A DNA stretch of 64,000 nucleotides from Cellulomonas sp. NS3 (GCF_024757985.1 NZ_CP103289.1:2294001-2358000); one strand, 5' to 3'. Shown: positions 43,929-53,203, counted from the stretch's first letter. Translations and numbers: made by a program. The notes: generated from the letters alone by a model not told the origin.

Positions 43929-45518
43929 TCACCACGCCGAGCGGGCGTAGTCCTTGAGGAAGCAGCCGAACAGGTCCTCGCCCGCCTCGCCGCGCACGAT
44001 CGGGTCGTACACGCGCGCGGCGCCGTCGACCAGGTCGAGCGGGGCGTGGAAGCCCTCCTCGGCGAGGCGCACCTTCGTCGGGTGGGGGCGCTCGTCGGTG
44101 ATCCAGCCCGTGTCCACCGCCGTCATGAGGATGCCGTCAGTCGCGAGCTCCGCGGCGCTCGTGCGCGTGAGCATGTTGAGCGCGGCCTTCGCCATGTTGG
44201 TGTGCGGGTGCCCCGGGCCCTTGTAGCCGCGCGAGAACACTCCCTCCATCGCCGAGACGTTCACGACGTACGTGCGCCGGGCGCTCGCGGCCCGCATCGC
44301 CGGGCGCAGGCGGCTGACGAGGATGAACGGCGCGGTCTGGTTGCACAGCTGGACCTCGAGCAGCTCCATCGGGTCGACCTCGTCGACCGTCGCGACCCAG
44401 CTGTTCGTGTCGTGGGTGTCCGGGACGAGCCCGCCCGCGTCGATCGACGTGCCCGCGACGAGGCGCTCGAGCGACGCGGCGTGCGCGGTGAGGGCCTGCG
44501 CGGTGAGCGCGTCGGCGTCCGCCGCGGCGAGGGCGAGCGCCGGGCTGGTGAGCTCGCTGACCGCGCCGGCGAGCGCGCGGGGGTGGGCGTCGCTGGTGTG
44601 CCCGAACGTGCGGATCGCCGGGAGCGGGCCGGCGGGCAGGGGGGCCAGCTCGGCGTCGGCGAGGCGGGAGTACGCGCCGGGGGAGCGGCGCACGGTCTGC
44701 GCGGCGTTGTTGATCAGGACGTCGAGCGGTCCGGCGGCGGCGACCGAGTCGGCGAGCGCGACGACCTGGGCGGGGTCGCGCAGGTCTATCCCGACGATCT
44801 CGAGCCGGTCGAGCCAGTCGGCGGCGTCGGGCATCGCGGCGAAGCGCCGGGCCGCGTCGCGCGGGAACCGGGTCGTGATCGTCGTGTGCGCGCCGTCGCG
44901 CAGGAGGCGCAGCGCGATGTACATGCCGATCTTGGCGCGCCCGCCCGTGAGGAGCGCGCGGCGTCCGGTCAGGTCGGTGCGGGCGTCGCGCTTCGCGTGG
45001 TTGAGCGCCGCGCACGACGGGCACAGCTGGTGGTAGAACGCGTCGACCTCGGTGTAGAGCTCCTTGCAGATGTAGCAGGGGCGGGCCTTGAGCAGCGTCC
45101 CGGCGGTCGCGCCGCGCGCGTTCGACACGAGCGGGATCCCGAGGGTCTCGTCGTCGATGCGCCCCGGGCTGCCGGTCGCGGTCGCGGCGACGACGGCGCG
45201 GTCCGCGGCGCTGATCGCGGCGCGCTTCTGGGTGCGGCGCTGCTTCTTCACGGCCTTGAACAGCCCCGACGTCGCGCGCCGGGCGACGGCGTGCTGGGGG
45301 TGGTCGTGGGGGAGTGCGACGAGCTGGTCGACGACGCGCAGGAACGTCGCGAGGTCCGCGTCCCCGACGCCGGGCCCGTGCTCCTCGGGCTGCTCGTCCG
45401 CCCGCGCGTCCGGCTGCTCGTCGGGCCGGGCGGCGGTGGGGCGCTCGTCGGTGGGGTGTGCCTCGGCGTCCCGGTGCGGGGCGGTGTCGCGCGCGTCGCG
45501 GCTGTCGGTGACGGTCAT
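43929..45518 (-). CDS. SDR-fold protein with N-terminal zinc ribbon
   Basis: A 529-residue protein. The first 55 residues are acidic and disordered. Residues about 145-170 form a zinc ribbon with CYICKELY and CPSC (Cys148, Cys151, Cys166, Cys169). From about 182 an SDR fold begins, with ALLTGGRAKIGMYIALRLLR as the cofactor motif and DVLINNAAQTVRRSP. The usual YxxxK is missing: at its place stands HPHTNMAKAALNMLTRTSA, i.e. Thr for Tyr, followed by ALNML. This is a conserved-looking family whose activity I cannot name. ATG at 45518, divergent from the mod operon. Confidence 0.88.
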   Translation of the reverse strand: MTVTDSRDARDTAPHRDAEAHPTDERPTAARPDEQPDARADEQPEEHGPGVGDADLATFLRVVDQLVALPHDHPQHAVARRATSGLFKAVKKQRRTQKRAAISAADRAVVAATATGSPGRIDDETLGIPLVSNARGATAGTLLKARPCYICKELYTEVDAFYHQLCPSCAALNHAKRDARTDLTGRRALLTGGRAKIGMYIALRLLRDGAHTTITTRFPRDAARRFAAMPDAADWLDRLEIVGIDLRDPAQVVALADSVAAAGPLDVLINNAAQTVRRSPGAYSRLADAELAPLPAGPLPAIRTFGHTSDAHPRALAGAVSELTSPALALAAADADALTAQALTAHAASLERLVAGTSIDAGGLVPDTHDTNSWVATVDEVDPMELLEVQLCNQTAPFILVSRLRPAMRAASARRTYVVNVSAMEGVFSRGYKGPGHPHTNMAKAALNMLTRTSAAELATDGILMTAVDTGWITDERPHPTKVRLAEEGFHAPLDLVDGAARVYDPIVRGEAGEDLFGCFLKDYARSAW

Positions 45519-45758
45519 CGGGATCTTCCATCTCTGCCGCCCCGGGCGGACGACGGGCCTCGCGGGGCCTCGTCCTCACGGGCACACGCCGGCGCGAGGT
45601 GCGCGCCAACCGCTCAGCGTACCGGCGGGCGGGCCGATCCCTCGGGTGACGTTCGCCCCACCCGGGCCCGGGTGCGGCGACCCCGAGTCGACGAGCCGCG
45701 GGTGTGCGGTACCGCGTCCGCGTCACGAGCCCTCGGCATCGAGCCGCGTCTGCGGTGA

Positions 45759-45764
45759 TATCGT
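45759..45764 (+). promoter_or_regulatory. Leaderless -10 box of the mod operon
   Basis: TATCGT (TANNNT) seven bases before the GTG at 45772, placing transcription start at the first base of the gene. No Shine-Dalgarno sequence is present, consistent with a leaderless mRNA. The -35 region is not recognisable. Confidence 0.55.
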
Positions 45765-45771
45765 CCGTTTC

Positions 45772-46176
45772 GTGACGCACTTCCGGATCGCCGAGGCCGC
45801 CGAGCTGCTCGGGGTGAGCGACGACACCGTGCGCCGCTGGGTCGACTCCGGCCTGCTGCGCGCCGGCTGGGACAGCGCCGGGCGCCGCCTCATCGACGGC
45901 GCGGACCTCGCCGCGCGCGCCGTCCAGAACGCCCGCACCCCCGAGGACCCGGGCGCGGGCGCCAGCTCCGCGCGCAACCGGTTCGTCGGCCTCGTCACCG
46001 CGATCACCGCCGACACGGTCATGGCCCAGGTCGAGCTCCAGTGCGGCCCGCACCGCGTCGTGTCCCTCATGTCGAGCGAGGCGGTGCGCGAGCTCGGCCT
46101 GCACGTGGGGGCGCTCGCGGTTGCGGTGGTCAAGGCCACGACGGTCATGGTCGAGACGCCCGGCACGAGCCGGTGA
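45772..46176 (+). CDS. HTH-TOBE molybdate-responsive regulator
   Basis: A 134-residue protein: a MerR/excisionase-type helix-turn-helix (residues 1-35, RIAEAAELLGVSDDTVRRWV) followed by a TOBE/molbindin domain (about 65-130, NRFVGLVTAITADTVMAQVE then LHVGALAVAVVKATTVMVE). TOBE domains bind molybdate, so this should sense it and control modABC, with which it is coupled by a GTGA overlap. This is the arrangement of ModE-like function in actinobacteria; it lacks the larger ModE HTH. Confidence 0.9.
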   Translation: MTHFRIAEAAELLGVSDDTVRRWVDSGLLRAGWDSAGRRLIDGADLAARAVQNARTPEDPGAGASSARNRFVGLVTAITADTVMAQVELQCGPHRVVSLMSSEAVRELGLHVGALAVAVVKATTVMVETPGTSR

Positions 46177-47066
46177 GCACGGCCCGCCCGGGACCGCGGT
46201 CCGGCGCGACGACGGCGCGGCCGGGCGCGGCACGGGACGGCGGACCACGCCGGGCACCCGGGACCGGGACCGTCTCGCCCCGGCTCCGGCTCCGGGCGAC
46301 GCCCGGGTCGCGTGCGCGCCGGGCCGCCCTCGCGGTGCTCGCGACCGGCGCCGCCCTCGTCCTCGCCGCGTGCGGGACGCCGGCCGGCGGCCAGGACCCC
46401 GTGCGCGTGCTCGCGGCCGCCTCGCTGCACGGGCCGCTCGACGAGCTCCTCGCGCTGCACGCCGAGCGTGCGGGCGGACCGGCGCCGCAGGTGACGTACG
46501 ACGGGTCGGCGGCGCTGCTCGTCCAGCTGCGCGAGGGAGCCGTCGCCGACGTCGTGGTGCTCGCCGACGCGGCGTCGACCGCCCGGGCCGCGGACGACGG
46601 GCCGCTCGCGGACCAGGGCGTCGAGATCGCCGCCAACACGCTCCGGATCGCCGTCGCCCCCGGGAACCCCCTCGCCGTCGCGGGGCTGGCCGACCTCGCA
46701 CGCCCGGACGTCGCGGTCGTGCTGTGCGCGGCGCCCGTCCCGTGCGGCGCGGCCACCCGCACGCTGCTGGCCGACGCCGGCGTCGACGTCCCGCGCGCGA
46801 GCGAGGAGCAGGCGGTGACGGCCGTCCTGGCGAAGGTCGCCTCGGGCGAGGCGGACGCCGGCGTCGTCTACGTCACGGACGTGCTCGGTGCCCGGGGCGC
46901 GGTCGACGGGGTCGAGATCCCCGGGGCGGCGCGGGCGCGCACCACGGTGAGCGCGGCGGTGCTGGACGGCGCCCCGCAGCCGGACCGGGCCCGCGACCTC
47001 GTCGCCCTGCTCGCCTCGCCGGACGCGCGCGCGGTGCTCGCCCGCCACGGCTTCGAGGCGCCGTGA
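46173..47066 (+). CDS. modA: Molybdate-binding lipoprotein (ModA)
   Basis: A 297-residue periplasmic-type binding protein. Long N-terminus with a signal AALAVLATGAALVLAACGTP, lipid-anchored at Cys67. VRVLAAASLHGPLDELLALH, VTYDGSAALLVQLREGAVAD, VVVLADAASTARAADDG, GVEIAANTLRIAVAPGNPLA and EADAGVVYVTDVLGARGAV are typical ModA. GTG overlaps the regulator stop (GTGA); translation could start further in but no better start with a lipobox exists. Confidence 0.93.
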   Translation: MSTARPGPRSGATTARPGAARDGGPRRAPGTGTVSPRLRLRATPGSRARRAALAVLATGAALVLAACGTPAGGQDPVRVLAAASLHGPLDELLALHAERAGGPAPQVTYDGSAALLVQLREGAVADVVVLADAASTARAADDGPLADQGVEIAANTLRIAVAPGNPLAVAGLADLARPDVAVVLCAAPVPCGAATRTLLADAGVDVPRASEEQAVTAVLAKVASGEADAGVVYVTDVLGARGAVDGVEIPGAARARTTVSAAVLDGAPQPDRARDLVALLASPDARAVLARHGFEAP

Positions 47067-47902
47067 CACCACGGACCGCCCCGCCCGGGGGTGCCCCGCC
47101 CCGCACGCTCGGTCCCCGGGTGCCGCGCACCGTGGCGGTCGCCGCGGCCGCGGGGCTCGCCCTGCTCGTGCTGCCCGTGCTGGCGCTGCTCCTGCGCGCC
47201 GACTGGGCGGGCCTGCCCGCGGCGGTCACGTCCCCGGAGGCCGTCGCCGCGCTGAGCCTGTCCCTGCGCACCGGTGCGGCCGCGACCGCCCTGTGCGTCG
47301 TCCTCGGGGTCCCGCTCGCGGTGCTCCTGGCGCGCTCGGCGACGCGTACCGCGGACGTGGTGCGCGCGCTCGTGACCCTCCCGCTCGTGCTGCCCCCGAC
47401 GGTCGGGGGGATCGCGCTGCTGTACCTCCTGGGCCGGCAGGGGCTCGCCGGGGAGCACCTCGACGCGCTGCTCGGGGTGCGGGTGCCGTTCACGACCGCC
47501 GCGGTCGTGCTGGCCCAGACGTTCGTCGCGCTGCCGTTCCTCGTGCTCGCCGTCGAGGGGTCGCTGCGCACGCTCGGCACCGGGTACGAGACGGTGGCGG
47601 CGACGCTGGGGGCGGGCCGCTGGACGGTGCTGCGCCGCGTCACGCTCCCGCTCGCCGCGCCGGGCCTCGCGAGCGGGACGGTGCTGTGCTTCGCCCGGGC
47701 CCTCGGCGAGTTCGGGGCGACCGCCCTGTTCGCCGGCAACGTGCCCGGGGTGACCCGCACGATGCCGCTCGCGATCTACACCGCGTTCAACGGCGCAGGG
47801 GTCTCCCCGGACACCGCCGTGGCGCTGTCGCTGCTCCTGGTGGCGGTGGCGGTCGTGATCCTCGTCGTGGCCCGCGCCTGGCGCCCGGGGGTGCGCGGAT
47901 GA
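47063..47902 (+). CDS. modB: Molybdate ABC transporter permease (ModB)
   Basis: A 279-residue membrane protein with five predicted spans, including AAAAGLALLVLPVLALLLRA and AVALSLLLVAVAVVILVVAR. The ATPase-contact loop is GYETVAATLGAGRWTVLRRV followed by TLPLAAPGLASG; FARALGEFGATALFAGNVPG is characteristic of ModB. GTG start overlaps the modA stop. Confidence 0.94.
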   Translation: MTPRTAPPGGAPPRTLGPRVPRTVAVAAAAGLALLVLPVLALLLRADWAGLPAAVTSPEAVAALSLSLRTGAAATALCVVLGVPLAVLLARSATRTADVVRALVTLPLVLPPTVGGIALLYLLGRQGLAGEHLDALLGVRVPFTTAAVVLAQTFVALPFLVLAVEGSLRTLGTGYETVAATLGAGRWTVLRRVTLPLAAPGLASGTVLCFARALGEFGATALFAGNVPGVTRTMPLAIYTAFNGAGVSPDTAVALSLLLVAVAVVILVVARAWRPGVRG

Positions 47903-49116
47903 GGCCCCGGTGGGGTGCACCGGCAGGCGCCGGCACCGCGGGTGAGGACGGGGGGACCGGTGCGGGCGTCGTGGCGGTCGCCGGCACCGGTCGTGCCCCG
48001 GGAGCGGAGGCCGGCGCGCGCGGGCGGTCCCTGCGGGCCGACGTCCGGGTGCACCGGCCCGCCTGCGGCGCCGCCGAGGCGTTCACGCTCGACGTGCGCC
48101 TCGACCTCGACCCCGGGCAGGTGCTCGCCGTCGTCGGGCCCAACGGCGCCGGGAAGTCGACCCTCCTCGCGGTCCTCGCCGGGCTCCTGCGCCCGAGCGC
48201 CGGGACCGTGCACCTCGCGGGCCGCGCCCTGACCCACGTCGACGCCACCGGCCGGGTGCACGCCGCCGTCCCCCCCGAGCAGCGCGGCGTCGGGCTGCTC
48301 GGCCAGGACCCGCGGCTGTTCCCGCACCTGAGCGCCCTGGAGAACGTCGCCTTCGGCCCCCGCGCCCACGGGACCTCCCGCGCCGCCGCCCGCGCCGCCG
48401 CCGCGGCCTGGCTCGACGCCGTCGGGCTGCCCGGCCTGGCCGCGCGGCGCCCCGGTGAGCTCTCGGGCGGGCAGCGCCAACGGGTCGCCCTCGCCCGCGC
48501 GCTCGCCGCCCGGCCCCACGCGCTGCTCCTCGACGAGCCCGTCGCGGCCCTCGACGCGACCCACGCCCCCCTCGTGCGCCAGCTCCTGCGCGAGCAGGTC
48601 ACCCGCACCGGCACCACGACCGTCGTCGTCACCCACGACGTGCTCGACGCCGTCGTCCTCGCCGACCGGGTCCTCGTCCTCGACGCCGGCCGGGCCGTGC
48701 ACGACGGGCCCACCGGCGCCGTGCTCGCCGCACCGCGCGACCCCTTCACGGCGGCGCTCGCGGGCGTCAACCTCGTCGTCGGTGCGGGGGACGCGGGCGG
48801 GGTGCGGGCCCCGGACGGGCGCGTGCTGCGCGGCACCGGCACGGTGCCCGACGGCGTCGCGGCCGCCGCGGTGTTCGCCCCGGGGGCGGTGTCCGTGCAC
48901 ACCGAGGAGCCCGTGCACGCGAGCCCCCGCAACGTGTGGCCCACCACGGTGGTGGCGCTCGAGCCGCGCGGGCCGGCCGTGGGGGTCCGCACGAGCGGAC
49001 GGCCCGAGGTCGTCGCCGACGTCACGGCCGCGTCCGTCGCCGAGCTGGGCCTGCGGCCGGGGGTGCGCGTGTGGCTGTCGGTCAAGGCCACCGAGGTGGG
49101 CGTGCACCTGCGTTGA
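47899..49116 (+). CDS. modC: Molybdate ABC transporter ATPase (ModC)
   Basis: A 405-residue ATPase. A 45-residue Gly/Ala-rich lead precedes the ABC domain: Walker A GPNGAGKST at 80-88, Q-loop LLGQDPRLF, signature LSGGQRQRVALARALAARP, Walker B ALLLDEPVAALD and the H-loop VVVTHDVLDA. A C-terminal TOBE domain (about 310-405, ending VWLSVKATEVGVHLR) can bind molybdate for feedback. ATGA overlap with modB. The N-terminal lead is unusually long for ModC; a later start is possible. Confidence 0.94.
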   Translation: MRPRWGAPAGAGTAGEDGGTGAGVVAVAGTGRAPGAEAGARGRSLRADVRVHRPACGAAEAFTLDVRLDLDPGQVLAVVGPNGAGKSTLLAVLAGLLRPSAGTVHLAGRALTHVDATGRVHAAVPPEQRGVGLLGQDPRLFPHLSALENVAFGPRAHGTSRAAARAAAAAWLDAVGLPGLAARRPGELSGGQRQRVALARALAARPHALLLDEPVAALDATHAPLVRQLLREQVTRTGTTTVVVTHDVLDAVVLADRVLVLDAGRAVHDGPTGAVLAAPRDPFTAALAGVNLVVGAGDAGGVRAPDGRVLRGTGTVPDGVAAAAVFAPGAVSVHTEEPVHASPRNVWPTTVVALEPRGPAVGVRTSGRPEVVADVTAASVAELGLRPGVRVWLSVKATEVGVHLR

Positions 49117-49227
49117 GCAGGGACGGCCCCGGCGGTGCTCCGCTCGACCGCCGCCACCGGCGGGACCGACCGCGCCACCCGCCGCCGCCACCCGCCGCCG
49201 CGCCACCGGGCGCCGCCAGCGGCGGGG

Positions 49228-49259
49228 CGTCAGTCCGCGCGCCGCGTCAGTCCGCGCGG
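49228..49259. repeat. 15-bp direct duplication at the pirin stop
   Basis: GCGTCAGTCCGCGCG occurs at 49228-49242 and again at 49245-49259, two bases apart. The second copy contains the pirin stop codon (minus strand), the first an extra copy of the last codons and TGA downstream. It looks like a small tandem duplication. Confidence 0.7.
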
Positions 49260-50206
49260 CGCCGCCGCGGCGTCAGGTGAACGTTCGGCAGCTCCGGGGC
49301 AGGGATGCGGGCCCCGTCGTGCCCGTCGACCACCCCGAAGCGCTCCTCGCGGGCGTGCTCCCAGTCGTGCCGGGCCCGGGCCACCTCCTCGTGGCTGCGA
49401 CCCACGAAGTTCCACCACATGACGATCTCGTCCGCGAACGGCTCCCCGCCCAGCAGCAGGAACCGTCCCCCGGCACCGCTGGCCACCGCGAGCCGGTCTC
49501 GGCCCGCCCCCAGGTACAGCAGCGGACCCGCCGGCAGCACCGCCCCGTCGACGGTGACGTCACCGGCCAGCACCAGGACCGCGTGCTCGAAGTCCCGGCG
49601 CAGCCGCAGCTGCGCGGTCGTCCCCGGGGCGACCTCGACGTCGGCCCCGAGCAGCGGCGTGTGCACGACCGCGTCCGACGCCGCCCCGCCCAGCTCGCCC
49701 ACGAGCACCGTCGCCACGAGCCCGTCGCCCGTCACCCGCGGCAGGTCACGGTGCTGCGCGAACGCCGCCGGGCCGTCCGCCGCGCTCGCGGGCAGCGCGA
49801 CCCACAGCTGCGCGCCGTCGAGCAGCGGGCGGTCGCCGAGCGACATCTCCGAGTGGGCGATCCCGTGGCCCGCGGTCATGATGTTGAGCTCCCCGGGCCG
49901 CACCACGACGTCGCTGCCGAGGCTGTCCCGGTGGTGGATCTCCCCGGTGAGCGGCCAGGTGACGGTCTGCAGCCCGGTGTGCGGGTGGGGGAGGACCCGC
50001 ATGTCCGTGCGGTCGGGCCCGAACCGGTCCAGGAAGCACCACGCCCCCACGAGCGGCAGGTCACGCTGGGGGAGCGTGCGGCTCACCTGCATGGCCCGCA
50101 GCCCGCCGAGCGGGACGTCCCGCGGCTCCAGCACCCGGTGCACCCGGCCACGCTGCAGCACGGGGTGGCACAGGGTCTCGTCGGGGCGCACGTCGAGGTT
50201 CGTCAC
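49247..50206 (-). CDS. Pirin family protein
   Basis: A 319-residue bicupin. N-terminal metal-site motif PHPHTGLQTVTWPLTGEIHH with three His and a Glu further on (GIAHSEMS), the pirin core, and the C-terminal cupin GRFLLLGGEPFADEIVMWWN. Pirins bind iron or have quercetinase-like activity; the role here is unknown. GTG start at 50206. A 130-base gap with several GC-rich inverted repeats separates its stop from the convergent modC. Confidence 0.93.
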   Translation of the reverse strand: MTNLDVRPDETLCHPVLQRGRVHRVLEPRDVPLGGLRAMQVSRTLPQRDLPLVGAWCFLDRFGPDRTDMRVLPHPHTGLQTVTWPLTGEIHHRDSLGSDVVVRPGELNIMTAGHGIAHSEMSLGDRPLLDGAQLWVALPASAADGPAAFAQHRDLPRVTGDGLVATVLVGELGGAASDAVVHTPLLGADVEVAPGTTAQLRLRRDFEHAVLVLAGDVTVDGAVLPAGPLLYLGAGRDRLAVASGAGGRFLLLGGEPFADEIVMWWNFVGRSHEEVARARHDWEHAREERFGVVDGHDGARIPAPELPNVHLTPRRRRAD

Positions 50207-50287
50207 GCCCCCACTGTCTCAGCCTCACCGGTCCCCGCGGCAGACCTCCGCCCCCCGCGCCGGCCCGCGCGTCGGCCGCACCGCACG

Positions 50288-50325
50288 CGTCGGCCCGCCC
50301 CGGGAACCCCCGGGACGGGCCGACG
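50288..50325 (-). terminator. Terminator downstream of the xyloglucanase gene
   Basis: CGTCGGCCCG/CGGGCCGACG ten pairs, one mismatch, then six more G-C pairs and a 4-base loop, 50 bases after the GH74 stop and upstream of the pirin start on the same strand. It separates the two transcripts. Confidence 0.8.
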
Positions 50326-50376
50326 TGCTGGTCGAGCCTCAGCGCGCCCCGTGACCGCGGCGCGCGCCCGGTCGGC

Positions 50377-53130
50377 TCACCCCGTCGTGCACGCCGCGCC
50401 GTTCAGCGTGAACGCCGACGGCCGCGCGTTCACCCCCGAGTAGGAGGCGTTGAACCCGACCTCGGTCGTCGCGCCCGCGGCCAGCGTGCCGTTCCACGCC
50501 GCGTTCGACACCGTCACCGCCGTCCCGCTCTGCGCGAACTCACCCGACCACCCGTTCGTGATCTTCTGGTTCCCCGCGAACGCGAACCCCAGCCGCCACG
50601 ACGGCACGGCGCTCGCGGACGTGTTGGTGATCTTCACCGACGCCGTGAAGCCCGAGCCCCAGTCGCTCGTCGTGTACGTGACCCGGCACGCGCCGGGGGC
50701 CGTGGTCGCGGTCGGGGTGGGCGTCGGGGTCGTGGTGACCGTCGGCGTCGGGGTCGGCGTGACCGTGGGCGTCGGGGTCGGCGTGCGCGTCGCGGTGGGC
50801 GTGGGCGTCGCGGTCGGGGTGGGCACCGTGCCGTCGGGGTCGCCCATCACGATGCCGCGCCCGTTCGTGCCGACGTACACGCGGCCGTACACGTCAGGGT
50901 CGCCCGTGATCGCCCCGCCCGTCCACGCCCACTGGTGCTGGTCGTCGTTGATGCGGACCCACGTGGCGCCCGCGTCGTCGGACCGGAAGATCCCGCGCAC
51001 GCCGCCGATCTTCGACGAGGTGTACACCGCCGGGTAGGTCCTGCCGGGGGCCGCCTTGCCGAAGCCCACGACGTCGCCCTGGTCGACGTTCGCGAGGCGC
51101 GTGAAGGTCTTCCCCGAGTCCGTCGAGCGCCACAGGCCGTACGCCGACGTCGCCGCACCGCCGGCGAGCCACACGTCGCCCTCGACGCCCGGGACGGCCG
51201 CGAAGCGCAGGTTGCCCTCGGTCGGCAGACCCGTCGCGGGAGACGCGGTGAAGCTCGCGCCGCCGTCCGTCGAGACGTACAGCGTCCCCGCGGCGTACGC
51301 GTAGAAGGTCTTCGGGTTCACGCGGTCGGACTCGACGCGCGCACCGGCCGGGACGCCCGTCGACGCCGTCCACGAGGACCCGAACGTCGTCGAGACGTGC
51401 ACGCCGGTGCCGTCGGGGCTCCAGACGATGGTCCCGCCGTCCGCGCTCATCGCCACGGTGCCGGCGCCCGTCACCCCGGGGGGCTCCTGCCCGGCCCACC
51501 AGCTGCTGCCCGAGCTCGTGGAGACGCCGATGTGGGACTCGACCGCGCCGTCGACCGCCTGGCCGACCCGCACCATCGTGGCCGGCTCGAGCGCCGCGAA
51601 GTCCACCCCGGTCACCGAGCCGTGGTAGGGCTGCGTGTACATCGTCGACGGGACCTTCGTGACGTCGGTGTGCACGAACCCGCCGATGTCCCCGAGGCCC
51701 GAGACGAGCTCCACCGCCCCGGGAGGTGCGGCGAGGTCGAGCACCGCCGTCTCCTCGAGGCCCTGCGCGCGCACCGTGAGGTCGATCTTCCCGCCCGCGT
51801 CCCACCGCGTGAGGTTGTCGGTGCCGTAGATCGTCGCGCCCGTCCCGTACAGCGCCCGGTCGGAGTCGAACGGGTCGATCTCGAACGACTCCGTCATCCA
51901 CCCGAGCTTCGGGCTCAGCTCGGGCTCGACCGACTGCTTGCCGAACGTCAGCCAGGGCGCGCCGCTGATGTCCTGGGTGTAGCGCAGCGTCCGCGCCGGG
52001 TAGCCCGCCCAGTCCCAGATCCGCGTCCACGTCGCGCCGCGGTCGGTGCTGCGGAACACGTTGATGTCCGGCCACCACGACACCTGCGTCGTGACCATGA
52101 TCGTGTCCGGGTCCTGCCGGTCGATCGTCAGGCCCGAGTACCCGAACGTGCTGTCCGCGCTCGACGACGGGACCGGGCTGATCTGCGTCCACGCACCCGA
52201 CGTCGTGTCGAGGCGCCACACGTCGCCCTTGCCGCCGTCGTACGGGCCGCCCGTGTCGGACGTCGCGACGTAGAGCTGCTTGCCGACGTGGTCGAAGACG
52301 CCCTTGTGCGGCAGGTACCCGGTCGGCTGACCCGGCACCCGCTCCCACGTCACGCCCGCGTCCGTGGACCGGTAGACGCTGTTCTCCTTGTCGGCCACCC
52401 CGACGTACAGCGTCCTCGTGGCCTGGCCCTTCGAGCCCGTCGTCGGGTCGAACGTCGTCCACAGGACACCCTGGTTGTCGGCCGTGTAGTCGTACGACGC
52501 GTCCTGCACGTAGTTCCCGACGTTGGGGAAGCTCGTCACCCTGTTCCAGGTGGCCCCGTAGTCCGTGCTCCGCCACAGCCCGTTGCCGCTCTCGGCGCCG
52601 TAGTACAGCACCGAGCTCCTGTTCGGGTCGATGCTCAGGCGCTCACCCATGCCGCGACCCGGCATGTTCCCGCCCACCTTGAACGGCAGCACGGTCGTCT
52701 TCCACGTCTCGCCCTTGTCGGTCGAGCGCATGATCGCGCCGTTGTTCGGGTCCCAGCCGTTCGTGTACGTCCCGGCCGCCACGTACACCCGGTTCGTCTC
52801 GACCGGGTCCGTCGCGAGGCTCAGGATCCCGTTGTGCCCCCAGTCGTCCCAGCCGACGTGGTCCGTGATCGGCACCCAGCGCCGCGTCGCCGGGTCCAGC
52901 CGGTACGCGCCCCCGATGTCCGTGCGCGCGTACACGAGGTCCTTCTCCGACTGGTTGAAGACGATCCCGGGCACGAAGCCCCCGCCCACGACCTCCACGT
53001 TGCCCCAGGCGTACCCGGTGGCCGCAGCCGCCTCCGGGGCCGAGGCGGCGTCCGCCGCGCTCACACCGACCGCCGCCGCAGCGACCAGGCCGAGCGCCGT
53101 CAGTGGCGCCATCACTGGTAGGACACGCAT
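50377..53130 (-). CDS. Secreted GH74 xyloglucanase with CBM2
   Basis: A 917-residue extracellular endo-xyloglucanase. Signal peptide LTALGLVAAAAVGVSAADAA at 11-30. Two beta-propeller domains of GH74 follow, with repeated S-T-D-x-G-x-T-W strands (STDKGETW, STDYGATW, STDAGVTW, STDRGATW). The catalytic aspartates of the family correspond to Asp71 in RTDIGGAYR and Asp481 in GLGDIGGF. A Pro-Thr linker (about 769-815) leads to a CBM2 (about 816-917; CRVTYTTSDWGSGFTASVKI through ACTTG with the two bridging Cys). ATG at 53130 has AGGAG eight bases upstream. Confidence 0.95.
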   Translation of the reverse strand: MRVLPVMAPLTALGLVAAAAVGVSAADAASAPEAAAATGYAWGNVEVVGGGFVPGIVFNQSEKDLVYARTDIGGAYRLDPATRRWVPITDHVGWDDWGHNGILSLATDPVETNRVYVAAGTYTNGWDPNNGAIMRSTDKGETWKTTVLPFKVGGNMPGRGMGERLSIDPNRSSVLYYGAESGNGLWRSTDYGATWNRVTSFPNVGNYVQDASYDYTADNQGVLWTTFDPTTGSKGQATRTLYVGVADKENSVYRSTDAGVTWERVPGQPTGYLPHKGVFDHVGKQLYVATSDTGGPYDGGKGDVWRLDTTSGAWTQISPVPSSSADSTFGYSGLTIDRQDPDTIMVTTQVSWWPDINVFRSTDRGATWTRIWDWAGYPARTLRYTQDISGAPWLTFGKQSVEPELSPKLGWMTESFEIDPFDSDRALYGTGATIYGTDNLTRWDAGGKIDLTVRAQGLEETAVLDLAAPPGAVELVSGLGDIGGFVHTDVTKVPSTMYTQPYHGSVTGVDFAALEPATMVRVGQAVDGAVESHIGVSTSSGSSWWAGQEPPGVTGAGTVAMSADGGTIVWSPDGTGVHVSTTFGSSWTASTGVPAGARVESDRVNPKTFYAYAAGTLYVSTDGGASFTASPATGLPTEGNLRFAAVPGVEGDVWLAGGAATSAYGLWRSTDSGKTFTRLANVDQGDVVGFGKAAPGRTYPAVYTSSKIGGVRGIFRSDDAGATWVRINDDQHQWAWTGGAITGDPDVYGRVYVGTNGRGIVMGDPDGTVPTPTATPTPTATRTPTPTPTVTPTPTPTVTTTPTPTPTATTAPGACRVTYTTSDWGSGFTASVKITNTSASAVPSWRLGFAFAGNQKITNGWSGEFAQSGTAVTVSNAAWNGTLAAGATTEVGFNASYSGVNARPSAFTLNGAACTTG
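50700..50830 (-). repeat. Coding repeat of the Pro-Thr linker
   Basis: Degenerate 12-base and 6-base repeats (GGCGTCGGGGTC type on the plus strand) that encode Pro-Thr-x-Thr units of the xyloglucanase linker. Repeats of this kind expand and contract by slippage. Confidence 0.75.
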
Positions 53131-53203
53131 CCGCTTCACTCCTTCGGGAACGGTGGGGTGCCCCCGCAGCCCGGACAGCGGGCCGTGGCGGCGCCCGACC
53201 GTA

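Noticed and set aside
50700-50830. Separate non-coding repeat array
   Set aside because: It is the coding sequence of the Pro-Thr linker of the xyloglucanase.
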